From assembly GCA_907163345.1 (NCBI GenBank), contig CAJQUN010000014.1:62001-126000 (forward strand): a stretch of 64,000 nucleotides of DNA. Direction: 5' to 3'. This DNA comes from Haberlea rhodopensis (taxonomy: Eukaryota > Streptophyta > Magnoliopsida > Lamiales > Gesneriaceae). Numbering within the stretch: position 1 is the stretch's first letter; each line of letters begins with the position of its first letter. Shown here piece by piece: positions 11,213 through 21,568 of this stretch. A model generated the notes under the pieces. The model was given only the letters and a program-made list of their open reading frames with translations, had not been told where the DNA came from and did no database searches. The position numbers and the translations under genes were made by a program.

Positions 11213-13177
11213 CTACTTGGGTCGTGGTAGGATTAGTCCTTTCGGAACCCACACTTGTATGACCCTGAATGACTTAGGTCGGTGTGTGTTCTGAAATGTG
11301 TGTGCATTTATAAATATAGGTGATGATTTTGACTGTGGAGTGTGATAATATGTGTATGCATGTGCTTTTGGTTTGTAGTTCCTGTTATTTAGCATATACC
11401 TCTTCTGGACAGGTTTACAGTTGTAGTACCAGTTGGGTTTAACCTCTCTAGCTGCTCGACCAGTGGGTTTAAGTTCATTTCTGAACTTTTGCCTCGGTTT
11501 AGCCTCTTTGAGTGGTTCTACATAACCGATACCTCTGTGCTGTGCCTGTTCCTTGATGAGTGTTGCTTTAACAGGTTCTTTAACCAGTTCGTAAGGGTCA
11601 TATACTGTGCTAGATCTTACAAAGTTCATTGATTGAACCTTGCCTTTTGTTAGACATAGTTGAGGTTCATTACCAGATGAACTGCTGTCATTTCTATTAT
11701 AGCATATGCCTGTTAAATCACCAGCAAGACTTATAGACTCAAGCATTTCATCCTTTCTGGTAGTCGACGCATTCCAAGTGCTAACCAGTTTGCTAAGTTT
11801 CTGGTAAGCATTCTTGGCTTCATCTCTTTCCTTCACTAGGAGACTGGCTGTTTCCCTTAGGCAGTTCAACTCCCTTGATTGTTCACAATCAAGCTTGTTT
11901 TCATGCGTTTCAGTTTGGGTTGTGTGCTCAGTCTTATAGCTTTCAAAAGATTCATATAGCGTCTGATACTCATTTATCATGTCCTGCAATGCATTGGTAA
12001 GTTCACTATGTGTAAATTCAGATAGGTTTGATTCATGTACCTCATTTTCATTATTTGCCATTAAGCAGTGGACTTCCTCGTCTTCACTCTCGCTGGATGA
12101 GCTAGTTAACTCTTCTGATTCTGATTCAGAATCAGCCCATTTGCTCTTACTTTCTTCTGCCATCAAGACCTTTTGATCTCTGTCCTTTTTGGATGATCTT
12201 CTGGTTTCTTTGGATTTTCTGTAATCCTTGGATCCTCTTTTGTGATCATCCTTCTTGGGTTTAGGACAGTCCGCAATGAAGTGCCCTGGTTTGAGGCAGT
12301 TGAAGCATACTCGCTCTTCTTCTTCTGAATTTCCTTTGGAATTCTGCCTCCGAGGATATGATTGATAAGATCTCTGATTCTTCTTCATGAATTTCCCAAA
12401 TTTCTTTACAAACATTGCCATAGCATCATTACACATCTTTTCTGGAGTCATTTCTGTAGGAGTAGGCAGAGACTCCGATGCAGTGAGAGCTTTTGTTGGT
12501 TGACTGGTACTTGGTTCATCTTCAACCCGAATGCCTAATTCGAATTCATAGGCTTTTAAATCAGCAAACAGATCATGTAGATCTATTTTGTTGATGTCCT
12601 TCGATTCTCTCATAGCAATGGTCTTGACATCCCATTCTCTTGGTAGACCTCTCATTACTTTGAGAGTGACTTCTCTGTTGGGTAACTCCTTACCCAGACT
12701 GTTTAGTTCATTGATTATTCCAGTCACTCTTTCATCGTACTCGTTGAGAGTTTCTCCATTTATCATTTTGATATGCTCAAACTTCTGTAAAGCCACAGTA
12801 AGCTTGTTTTCTTTGGTTTGATCATTTCCTTCACAGAGTTGAGCAATCTTCTCCCAGATTTCTTTGGCTGTAGGGCACATCTTTATTTTGTTGAACATAT
12901 TTTTGTCCAAAGTTTTGAACAGAATGTCCTTAGCGACGTTGTCTAGATTTGCTTTTTTCTTGTCTTCATTTGACCATTGAGATCTTTCATTTTCTACCAT
13001 TTGTGGATCACCACTTGTGATAGAAGCAGCTGTATTGATTTTCATGATCTTCAAAGGTCCTTCAGTGATTACATACCACATATCATCATCTTGAGCACTT
13101 AGATGTGCTTGCATACGGATCCTCCAGTCATCATATTTGTCTTTCTTGAACATTGGAATCTTGCTGAATGAGGCCAT
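11213..13177 (-). CDS. gag: Copia gag (654 aa, intact)
   Basis: Intact ORF from ATG 13177, 58 bp after the 5' LTR. Residues 20-215 match the copia gag (UBN2-type) region (DDWRIRMQAHL, LPREWDVKTIAM, LHDLFADLKAYEFEL). A zinc knuckle CFNCLKPGHFIADC lies at residues 291-304 (CX2CX4HX4C), flanked by basic residues. A long acidic/serine-rich and helical C-terminal extension follows, which fits the large gag of Sire elements. It would assemble the virus-like particle and bind RNA. Ends in TAG, then TAA nine codons later in the protease frame. Confidence 0.9.
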   Translation of the reverse strand: MASFSKIPMFKKDKYDDWRIRMQAHLSAQDDDMWYVITEGPLKIMKINTAASITSGDPQMVENERSQWSNEDKKKANLDNVAKDILFKTLDKNMFNKIKMCPTAKEIWEKIAQLCEGNDQTKENKLTVALQKFEHIKMINGETLNEYDERVTGIINELNSLGKELPNREVTLKVMRGLPREWDVKTIAMRESKDINKIDLHDLFADLKAYEFELGIRVEDEPSTSQPTKALTASESLPTPTEMTPEKMCNDAMAMFVKKFGKFMKKNQRSYQSYPRRQNSKGNSEEEERVCFNCLKPGHFIADCPKPKKDDHKRGSKDYRKSKETRRSSKKDRDQKVLMAEESKSKWADSESESEELTSSSSESEDEEVHCLMANNENEVHESNLSEFTHSELTNALQDMINEYQTLYESFESYKTEHTTQTETHENKLDCEQSRELNCLRETASLLVKERDEAKNAYQKLSKLVSTWNASTTRKDEMLESISLAGDLTGICYNRNDSSSSGNEPQLCLTKGKVQSMNFVRSSTVYDPYELVKEPVKATLIKEQAQHRGIGYVEPLKEAKPRQKFRNELKPTGRAAREVKPNWYYNCKPVQKRYMLNNRNYKPKAHAYTYYHTPQSKSSPIFINAHTFQNTHRPKSFRVIQVWVPKGLILPRPK

Positions 13178-13218
13178 CAGTTTTTGGTAAATGGTAATTT
13201 CTCAAGATTGAGAAGACC

Positions 13219-13235
13219 TAGGCTCTGATACCACT
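13219..13235 (-). promoter_or_regulatory. Primer binding site of the copia element (tRNA-iMet)
   Basis: Minus strand TGGTATCAGAGCCTA starts 2 bp after the 5' LTR and is complementary to the 3' end of initiator-Met tRNA. Confidence 0.88.
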
Positions 13236-14548
13236 TGTTAGGATCGGGGTAGTGTTTGGAAGGGGGGTTGAATAAACACTAGATACAATTTCGATTTCTT
13301 TTTCTGGTTAACTGTAAACTGTTAAGTATTACAGTTGCTTCTCAATATCAGGCAAGTCACTAGACACTTATTATAGTGCGGAAGACGTCTACAAAACTTG
13401 TGAGGAATAAAACTGAAGTAATAAGGCAATAAACAAATAACACGAGAGCTGTTTCTTGAAGTTCGAAGCACAACGCTTCTACGTCTCCCCTTCTTCCTTT
13501 GCAGGAAGGATTCACTAGAAGACTTGGTTTACACTTTACAGTATACAACCTTCTTAGGCACTAACACACTTGGCCTAAACTCCTAGCAATCACACTCTTT
13601 TTAACTTTTGGTTACAATGGATTCTATGACACTCTTTACAGAATACACTTTCTAGCTTTGAGAGTTTTTGAGCAGCAGACTTCAATTGAAGATAATCTAT
13701 CACAGATTCAGTTTGTTGTTTGTCTGCTCTTTGTTGAACGTTCGGAATATCAGTAGTATAACTTTCTTGTTTGCTTTGAAGTATATCTCTTAGTTGAAAA
13801 TCGCTCAGCACCTCTTCATTCTTTGCTTGGATGTATTTATAGGTTTGGATGTCCAACGGTAGCCTTTCTGTATATGGAAGAGATTAGATTTCCAATTTCA
13901 TATTGTCTTCTTTCCTATTTTGTAAAGCAACGGCTCTTTTCACTCTGACGGTAATGGTGGCGGAGATATAGCAGGGTGCGCCGCTCTGTTGTACCTTTGT
14001 CAGAGAATGTTGTACTGATTTTGTCTCGTTGCTTAGTGCTCTAACTGGAAGCTCAGACTTCTGCTGGTTTTCTTTGTTCAACTGGTCGTTCATCCACTTA
14101 TGACCAGTTGATGTCCTTGTTCAGTGAGAGACTATTCAGTTGATAGTTGTCCAGTAGATGTCCATCCAGTTTAAGTTTGTCCGGTTGATAGCTTGTACGG
14201 TTGATGTCTTCACCCGGTTGATGTCTATCCAGTTGATGTCTTAACTAGTTGATGTCTTAGCCAGTTGATGTCCATCCAGTTGGTGACTTCTTCCGGTTGA
14301 TGTCCATCCAGTTGATGACTTCATCCGGTTGATGTCTTATACAGTTGATGACTTATCCAGTTGATGACTTCATCCGGTTGATGTCTTCATCCGGTTGATG
14401 TCCATCCAGTTGGTAGGCATCCAGTTTATGTCTTCACCCGGTAGGAGTCTTTATCCAGTTGGTCTTTAATATCCGGTAGGACTTCATCCAGTTGGTCTTT
14501 GTTATCCGGTTTGTATTTACCAAAACTTTAGAAATTGTTTTCCCAACA
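13236..14548 (-). repeat. 5' LTR of the copia element
   Basis: 1,313 bp, TGTT...AACA ends. TATA box on the minus strand at 13841-13834. About 17 substitutions against the 3' LTR by eye. Confidence 0.93.
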
Positions 14549-15442
14549 GATCCCATGCAGTCTCACCACATCTCTGACATATAACTGTGCCATCCTCAAG
14601 TACGTGAAGGTCATACAGTAGGGAATGAAATGAGCACTCTTAGTCAATCTATCGACGACTACCCATATAGCATCAAAACCCGAAACAGTCCTTGGTAAGT
14701 GGGTCACGAAATCCATAGACACGTGCTGCCACTTCCACTCGGGTATCTCCAAACTCCTTAGCTCACCACCGGGCCTCTGCCTCTCAGCCTTCACCTGCTG
14801 AAAAATCAAACAGCGCTTGACGAATGAAGTAACATCCTATTCCATTCGCCTCCACCAGAACTGGCTGCATAAATCCTTATACATCTTCTTCCCGCCCGGG
14901 TGGATACTCATCCTGCTGCAATGAGCTCGCTGTAATATACCCTGCCACAACTCGGGTGTATCTGGAACCACCCATCTGTCACCAAGCCTCAGAGAACCGT
15001 CTTCAGCCACTCTGAATCTCGATGGCTGACCTGAATGAACCACTGACATCCATCTCTGAACCTCTGCGTCGGTCCCCTGAGCCTTCCGGATGTGTTCATA
15101 AATGATTGGCTCAGCTAGCAAGGTCAATACCTGTATTGGTGAAGTAGATACATCATAATCAAACCCCAACTGACAGTACGAGCCCAACATAGCTGATAAA
15201 CACATGGCATCCTCTGCTGTGCTCCTCACCTTCCGACTCAAAGCGTCAGCTGTCAAGTTTGCTTTTCCCGGATGGTATTCGATTTCACAGTCATAGTCCT
15301 TCAGCAGCTCCATCCATCTCCTCTGCCTCATATTCAGCTCAGTCTGTGTAAACAAGAACTTCAGGCTCTTGTGATCAGCGAAGATGGTAAATGAGGTACC
15401 ATATAAGTAGTGTCGCCATATCTTCAAGGAAAACACTATAGC
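14549..15442 (-). pseudogene. pol: A: RNase H end and integrase N-terminal half
   Basis: Minus-strand pol from KIWRHYLYGTSF (RNase H, then ADHKSLKF and ADALSRK) into integrase (SIHPGGKKMYKDL zinc region; MDFVTHLP with the first catalytic Asp; FDAIWVVVDRLTK), ending at DVVRLHGI where the copia element is inserted. A stop lies at 14839-14837 in RRME*DVTS. The integrase zinc motif CLICQQ reads CLIFQQ here, losing a metal ligand. The N-terminal edge is a one-base frameshift near 15443 after DLELA. Confidence 0.9.
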
Positions 15443-16838
15443 GCTAACTCCAAATCATGGACTGGATACCTCGTCTCGTGTGGCTTCAACTGTCTAGAAG
15501 CATAAGCCACTACATGTCTGCCCTGCATCAGTACGCATCCTAGGCCCTGCAGCGATGCGTCAGTATAAAGAACAAATCCTTTGTTCTCCCTGGGAATCAC
15601 CAAAACTGGTGCAGTAGTCAGTCTGTGCTTTAATTCCCGGAAACTCTGCTCACAAGCCTCTGACCAACAGAATGGGACTCCCTTCTGAGTCAGCTGTGTA
15701 AGTGGTTTGGCGATCTTTGAGAAACCCTCGACGAAACGTCGATAATAGCCAGCCAAACCAAGAAAAATCCGAATCTCACTGACTAAAGTAGGGGCGGACC
15801 AATCCATAACTGCCTCGATCTTCCTGGGATCTACTGATATCCCCTCTCGAGAGATAATGTGACCCAAGAATGATACACTGCTCAGCCAAAACTCACATTT
15901 GCTGAGTTTGGCGTACAACTGGTGATCTCTGAGAATCTGTAGTACTGTCCTCAAATGATCGGCATGTTCCTCCTCACTCCTTGAGTAGACAAGGATGTCA
16001 TCAATGAATACGATCACAAACTGATCAAGATACTCCTGAAATACTCGGTTCATCAAGCTCATAAATACAGCAGGGGCATTTGTTACACCGAACGGCATAA
16101 CTAGGAACTCGTAGTGCCCGTACCGAGTCTGAAAAGCTGTCTTCTGGACATCATCAGCTCTAACCCGCACTTGGTGATAGCCTGACCTCAAATCTATCTT
16201 TCAGTAAACCTCTGTACCCTGAAGCTGGTCGAACAGATCATCAATCCTCGGAAGTGGATACCTGTTCTTCACTGTGGCCTTGTTCAGTTGCCTGTAGTCA
16301 ATGCACAGACGCATTGAACCATCCTTCTTTTTCACGAACAAGACTGGTGCACCCCAAGGCGATACACTAGGACGAATGTATCCCTTGTCGAGGAGCTCCT
16401 GTAACTGCACTTTCAGCTCTCTCAGCTATGCCGGTGCCATCCTGTATGGGGCACGAGAAATGGCTGATGTCCCCGGCAGTAGCTCAATGGCAAACTCCAC
16501 ATCTCTGATCGGCGGAAACCCAGGAATCTCATCCGGGAATACATCAATGAACTTCGCCACGACCGGAATGTCCTCGGCTCTCACTTCCTTCTCTTCTGAT
16601 GCATCCACGGCATAAATAACCCACGACATCTTAATCGCTGAGATCACTTGGAATCTTTGGAGGAGAGCCGTCCCCATGAAGGTCCACTGGAACCCCTGAT
16701 CAGACAGAAAACGTACCATCCTCTGTCGGCAATCTACCATAGCTCGGTATCTGCTCAACACATCAATGCCGATAATGTAGTCAAAATCTGCCATCTCTAA
16801 CTGAATCAGATCGGCCCTCAGATCATTGCCCTCAAATA
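15443..16838 (-). pseudogene. pol: A: reverse transcriptase and RNase H
   Basis: Contains LRADLIQLEMADFD (protease end), the RT N-terminal LLDKGYIRPSVSPWGAP, LCIDYRQLN, KIDLRSGYHQ (first catalytic Asp), MPFGVTNAPAVF, FIDDILVYS (catalytic DD), then RNase H LYTDASLQGLG and HDLEL. In-frame stops occur at 16428-16426 (MAPA*LREL, Glu codon lost) and 16203-16201 (VY*KIDL, Ser codon lost). One-base frameshifts lie at both ends, near 16838 and 15443. Confidence 0.92.
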
Positions 16839-17543
16839 AATGAGGCAATCAGATAACAGTCGGTCTGCAATCATATGCTTCCCCGTGGGTGTCGAGACCA
16901 TGAGAGGCGTGGGTAACAGAGACGAGCACAAGCGGTGTCTCTCCACAAAAGCAGCAGATACAAAAGAATGGGAAACACATGTATCTATCAATAAAAATGC
17001 AGGATACATAAATAAATGACACGTACCAGTAATGACCTCCTCGTGGGCTGCCTCAGCCTGCTCTCTAGTCAGTGCATACACCTGACCCTGCGGCGGTCCT
17101 GCCGCCTGACCTCCCTGTGGGCGAGGTGCGAACTGTTGTCTCTGTGGTGCTGTCCTAGCGTCAAATCTTGGCCTATTCGGCCCTGAGTCTGCCTGACCTG
17201 CCCGATTGGGGCAATTCCGAGCTAGGTGGCCCACCCTACCACAAACATAATAACCTCGGCAGTCACGTGACAAGTGAAATCCTCCACAGCGGTCACACCT
17301 GTCCCCTCCTGCCTTACTCCCCTGTGTAAGTCCTCGATTACTTTGCTTATGACTTTGAGATTTCTTCCCACTGAATCTAGAAGATGAAGAGGCCCCACGA
17401 GGCTTGAACTGGTCCCCTCGTGGCCTCAGGCTATCAACAATAGGTCTCTGGGGTGGTACGAAAGGGGGTACAACGTCCTTGTACGCGCCCACTGCAATCT
17501 CTGCCAACTCTGCCCGTGTCAGGGCGTCATCAAAAGAGCTGGG
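16839..17543 (-). pseudogene. A: gag C-terminus, zinc knuckle and protease (copy 1)
   Basis: Encodes the end of gag (AEIAVGAYKDVVPPF...), a nucleocapsid region and protease. The expected CX2CX4HX4C knuckle reads YYVCGRVGHLARNC, so the first Cys is Tyr. The protease active site, IDTGASHSF in relatives, reads IDTCVSHSF, so the catalytic-loop Gly is lost. It ends by a one-base frameshift near 16838. Both defects are also in copy 2, so they predate the duplication. Confidence 0.9.
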
Positions 17544-18373
17544 TGTGATATCCCCGAAATAATTAATTGCAATTTGGGCATTAATTATGTTTATGTGATC
17601 TTATGGTGATAATTAGATTATGTGTTGGGACTAATTATCTTGGTGAGATGCTTCTCACATGGTAGGAGTGACCTGGTAGAGCATTTCAGGGTGCATGTTA
17701 TACATGTTGGGAAATTGGGTGTTATAATGGTTTAAATGTGTTGGTTTGTAATTTTTGGTAAAGCATGATTTTAAATGGTGATTTTGGTGCATTGTGGTAA
17801 AATGCTTTTAAAATATCATGTTGGGGTATTTTATATATCATGCTTGTGTTTTGATACACATTTAAATCACATACCATGGCAAGGGAGCCACTTGCACACA
17901 CCTTTACATCCCATCACTCCTCTCCATCAGCTTTTTGGTCCCTAAACCCCATCCACTCATCCATAAGCTGCTATTTTCGTTTTTGAAACAAGAGGGGAGG
18001 AGAAAGCTTTGAAAAAGGGTTCTTTTTGGGAGTTCTTGCTAAAAACTTAAAGCTCAAGTGGTAAGCTTTCATTATGGTGAAGTCTTGTTGAGTTTTGGTT
18101 GAGTTTGTAGCTTGTTTTTGGGGTTAAAAGGGTGGATCTTGGTCCAGCATGTTGTTTATGTTTGTGGGATGTATTTTCATGTTGTTTTGTGGGTTTAATG
18201 ATGTGTAGGGTGGTTGATCTAGGTTGTATATGAGTTTAGGTGTTGTTGGAAGCTCATACATGGAAGTTTCTCGCAGGAACAGGGCTGCTCGATCGATCGA
18301 AAAATGGGTCCGACCGATCGAGCAGGGCAGAGCCTGAACAAGGCGTGAAATGAGCTTACCGATCGATCGACAA
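17544..18373 (+). repeat. Partial LTR H from the tandem duplication
   Basis: First 830 bp of LTR H: TGTGATATCCCC start, TATA box TATATAT at 17832, leader, and CGATCGATCG sites at 18290 and 18360. It ends abruptly at 18373, where unit 2 begins with A coding sequence. Confidence 0.9.
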
Positions 18374-19397
18374 CCCTGGAATCTCATCCGAGAATACATC
18401 AATGAACTTCGCCACGACCGGAATGTCCTCGGCTCTCACTTCCTTCTCTTCTGATGCATCCACGTCATAAATAACCCGCGACATCTTAATCGCTGAGATC
18501 ACTGGAATCTTTGGACGAGAGCCGTCCCCATAAAGGTCCACTGGAACCCCTGATCAGACAGAAAACGTACCATCCTCTGTCGGCAATCTACCACAGCTCG
18601 GTATCTGCTCAACACATCAATGCCGATAATGCAGTCAAAATCTGCCATCTCTAACTGAATCAGATCGGCCCTCAGATCATTGCCCTCAAATAAATGAGGC
18701 AATCAGATAACAGTCGGTCTGCAATCATATGCTTCCCCGTGGGTGTCGAGACCATGAGAGGCGTGGGTAACAGTGACGAGCACAAGCGGTGTCTCTCCAC
18801 AAAAGCAGCAGATACAAAAGAATGGGAAACACATGTATCTATCAATAAAAATGCAGGATACATAAATAAATGACACGTACCAGTAATGACCTCCTCCGGG
18901 GCTGCCTCAGCCTGCTCCCTAGTCAGTGCATACACCTGACCCTGCGGCGGTCCTGCCGCCTGACCTCCCTGTGGGCGAGGTGCGAACTGTTGTCTCTGTG
19001 GTGCTGTCCTAGCGTCAAATCTTGGCCTATTCGGCCCTGAGTCTGCCTGACCTGCCCGATTGGGGCAATTCCGAGCTAGGTGGCCCACCCTACCACAAAC
19101 ATAATAACCTCGGCAGTCACGTGACAAGTGAAATCCTCCACAGCGGTCACACCTGTCCCCTCCTGCCTTACTCCCCTGTGTAAGTCCTCGATTACTTTGC
19201 TTATGACTTTGAGATTTCTTCCCACTGAATCTAGAAGATGAAGATGCCCCACGAGGCTTGAACTGGTCCCCTCGTGGCCTAAGGCTATCAACAACAGGTC
19301 TCTGGGGTGGTACGAAAGGGGGTACAACGTCCTTGTACGCGCCCACTGCAATCTCTGCCAACTCTGCCCGTGTCAGGGCGTCATCAAAAGAGCTGGG
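18374..19397 (-). pseudogene. A: gag C-terminus and protease (copy 2)
   Basis: Duplicate of 16519-17543, same frames and same defects (YYVC knuckle, DTC in place of DTG, frameshift near 18692). It joins on the minus strand to the gag piece 21568-21437 across solo LTR H, so this copy is contiguous with upstream gag. The 5-bp CTGGG at 19393-19397 is the target duplication of H. Confidence 0.88.
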
Positions 19398-20215
19398 TGT
19401 GATATCCCCGAAATAATTAATTGCAATTTGGGCATTAATTATGTTTATGTGATCTTATGGTGATAATTAGATTATGTGTTGGGACTAATTATCTTGGTGA
19501 GATGCTTGTCACATGGTAGGAGTGACCTGGTAGAGCATTTCAGGGTGCATGTTATACATGTTGGGAAATTGGGTGTTATAATGGTTTAAATGTGTTGGTT
19601 TGTAATTTTTGGTAAAGCATGATTTTGGTGCATTGTGGTAAAATGCTTTTAAAATATCATGTTGGGGTATTTTATATATCATGCTTGTGTTTTGATACAC
19701 ATTTAAATCACATACCATGGCAAGGGAGCCACTTGCACACACCTTTACATCTCATCACTCCTCTCCATCAGCTTTTTGGTCCCTAAACCCCATCCACTCA
19801 TCCATAAGCTGCTATTTTCGTTTTTGAAACAAGAGGGGAGGAGAAAGCTTTGAAAAAGGGGTCTTTTTGGGAGTTCTTGCTAAAAACTTAAAGCTCAAGT
19901 GGTAAGCTTTCATTATGGTGAAGTCTTGTTGAGTTTTGGTTGAGTTTGTAGCTTGTTTTTGGGGTTAAAAGGGTGGATCTTGGTCCAGCATGTTGTTTAT
20001 GTTTGTGGGATGTATTTTCATGTTGTTTTGTGGGTTTAAAGATGTGTTGGGTGGTTGATCTAGGTTGTATATGAGTTTAGGTGTTGTTGGAAGCTCATAC
20101 ATGGAAGTTTCTCGCAGGAACAGGGCTGCTCGATCGATCGAAAAATGGGTCCGACTGATCGAGCAGGGCAGAGCCTGAACAAGGCGTGAAATGAGCTTAC
20201 CGATCGATCGACAAT
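18374..20215. repeat. Tandem duplication, unit 2
   Basis: Second copy of 16519-18373. It continues beyond the breakpoint into the complete LTR H. Confidence 0.88.
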
Positions 20216-20344
20216 TTGTTCCGATCGATCGGTGTGATGTCTCGATCGATCGAGACAAAATCTCGATCGATCGGTGGAGGCAGTACTTGGATGCCTATTT
20301 TTCTTCACTTAGCGATCGATCGAGGCTTAGGGACCGATCGATCG
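20131..20344 (+). repeat. Four pairs of CGATCGATCG palindromes (LTR H)
   Basis: Starts at 20131, 20152 (degenerate), 20201, 20222, 20243, 20263, 20313 and 20335. Within-pair spacing is 21, 21, 20 and 22. Each pair can fold as a hairpin because the palindrome is its own reverse complement. Confidence 0.88.
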
Positions 20345-20512
20345 CAAGGCTAAAAATGTGGGTTTTGGGATTTTGTTCTAAATGATGATGTTTTTGGTAA
20401 TGGTTCATTTATTGGCTTCTAATATGGATTCATGTGATTGTGTAGAACCATCCCAGGTAGCCACACATCACAGGAGATAAAGTTCCACGATATCTCCACT
20501 TTTGGAACTAAG

Positions 20513-20530
20513 GTACGTAGTGAGACGTAC
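20513..20530 (+). other. GTACGT/ACGTAC inverted repeat (LTR H)
   Basis: Arms at 20513-20518 and 20525-20530 with loop AGTGAG. Preceded by CTAAG, so it could be a splice donor as well as a hairpin. Confidence 0.65.
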
Positions 20531-20689
20531 GAGCATCGGATGGTAAAACGTATTTATTACGCTTTGATTGATTATGCATTATGGTTGCATACATGATTGG
20601 ATATGCATTATGGTTGCATATATGGTTGGTTATGCATTATGGTTGCATACATGATTGGATATGCATTACGGTTGCATATATATTGTGAG

Positions 20690-20935
20690 TCGAGATTATA
20701 TTGCAGTGATGATAGAATACTTGCCGACGTCATGTCGAAGCGATGATAGAATACTTGCCGCTGTCATATTTAGCGATGAAGAATATTTGCCGCAAATATG
20801 TCGAAGCGAAGGATAATGCCGCTTGTCATATTGATGCGATGGATATTATGCCGCTAATATGTCGAAGCGAGGGGTATTAATGCCGCTGTCATATAAACGC
20901 GAGGGGTATTATGCCACTGATATAATAAGACTGGA
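20690..20935 (+). repeat. Hairpin minisatellite with CGCT/AGCG cores (LTR H)
   Basis: Diverged units with CCGCT-N(10-11)-AGCGA spacing (for example CCGCTGTCATATTTAGCGAT and CCGCTAATATGTCGAAGCGA). The CGCT and AGCG ends are complementary, so each unit can form a short stem. Confidence 0.75.
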
Positions 20936-21016
20936 AATTGGCCATTGGCATACACGGAATGGATACATGTCATGACATGCATATTGGCATTATAATCCTT
21001 TGATTATTATTGTGAT

Positions 21017-21153
21017 ACAGGGACAACCAAGGGAGCTTTTAAATGTGATAAATACAGGAAGTGAATTGCATTTACGGTTTATGCATTGAATTATGATTAT
21101 ATTATTGTGGATATGATTTATATACATGCTCATGGTTTTGGGGTTGTTCCTGT
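21017..21153 (+). other. Long-range stem arms in LTR H
   Basis: ACAGGGACAACC at 21017-21028 pairs with GGTTGTTCCTGT at 21142-21153 (one G.U), enclosing 113 nt. Equivalent arms in B, C, E and G covary. Confidence 0.7.
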
Positions 21154-21436
21154 AGGTACTTTTGGGCGGAAGGGGCTAAGGCGGGTTGATGCGATGAGCT
21201 AGTGAGGAGTGCTCTTGGTAGCAGGCCTATTCTTTTGCATAGTATCTACTCTAGGAGTAGTGTAAAGCTATAGGATTAGCATCCATTGGTTAGGAATGTA
21301 ACCAATCCCTTTTGGAACTTTATTTTGGCACTGTAATTTAATAGCTCAGGGCATCAATACAACCTTTATACTCTGTTTATGCATGGAAATTTTTATTTAC
21401 GCCTTAATCCGCACTTAAGGAACTAGGGTCCTTACA

Positions 21437-21568
21437 CTGGGGTTGTTGGAGACAACCCGATCAAACAGTTATGGCCTCAGTCCCTTCAGAAAGTTTCTCA
21501 TCTTGGCATGACTGCTCACAGCGACATGAGGTACATACCTCAGCAGTGAGGAATACTGCATAGCGTAG
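21437..21568 (-). pseudogene. gag: A gag fragment between solo LTRs H and I
   Basis: About 44 codons on the minus strand reading AMQYSSLLRYVPHV, then KMRNFLKGLRP and DRVVSNNPSS, the central conserved retrotrans_gag region. It is bounded by target duplications CTGGG (21437-21441, H) and CGTAG (21564-21568, I). A stop (TAA) appears inside GLRP*LFDR. Confidence 0.82.

Larger units (their letters stand above)
2440..14548 (-). mobile_element. Sire-like Ty1/copia element with env-like ORF
   Basis: Complete 12,109-bp element on the minus strand inserted in A integrase. The target duplication GATCC is at 2435-2439 and 14549-14553. Order on the minus strand: 5' LTR (14548-13236), Met-tRNA primer site, gag, protease-integrase-RT-RNase H, env-like ORF, repeated polypurine tracts, 3' LTR (3754-2440). 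Integrase before RT marks Ty1/copia. The long gag, the extra ORF after RNase H, duplicated polypurine motifs and total length fit the Sire (Sirevirus) lineage. The LTRs differ by roughly 1-1.5% by eye. pol has two stops and a frameshift, and the env-like ORF has a frameshift. Confidence 0.93.
16519..18373. repeat. Tandem duplication, unit 1
   Basis: About 1,855 bp comprising A gag-protease (16519-17543) plus the first 830 bp of LTR H (17544-18373). It is followed directly by a near-identical copy (18374-20215). The junction lies just after a CGATCGATCG in LTR H, with only 2-3 bases of shared sequence. Differences are few, including a 13-bp indel in the LTR part (17770s). Confidence 0.88.
19398..21436 (+). 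mobile_element. Solo LTR H (Tekay-type)
   Basis: 2,039-bp LTR, TGTGATATCCCC...GGGTCCTTACA, with target duplication CTGGG on both sides and no internal region, i.e. left by LTR-LTR recombination. Modules in order: TATA (19673), leader, palindrome pairs (20131-20344), putative exon (20446-20512), GTACGT repeat (20513-20530), hairpin array (about 20690-20935), long-range stem arms (21017-21028 and 21142-21153). Length and ends match the LTR of element C. Confidence 0.92.
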
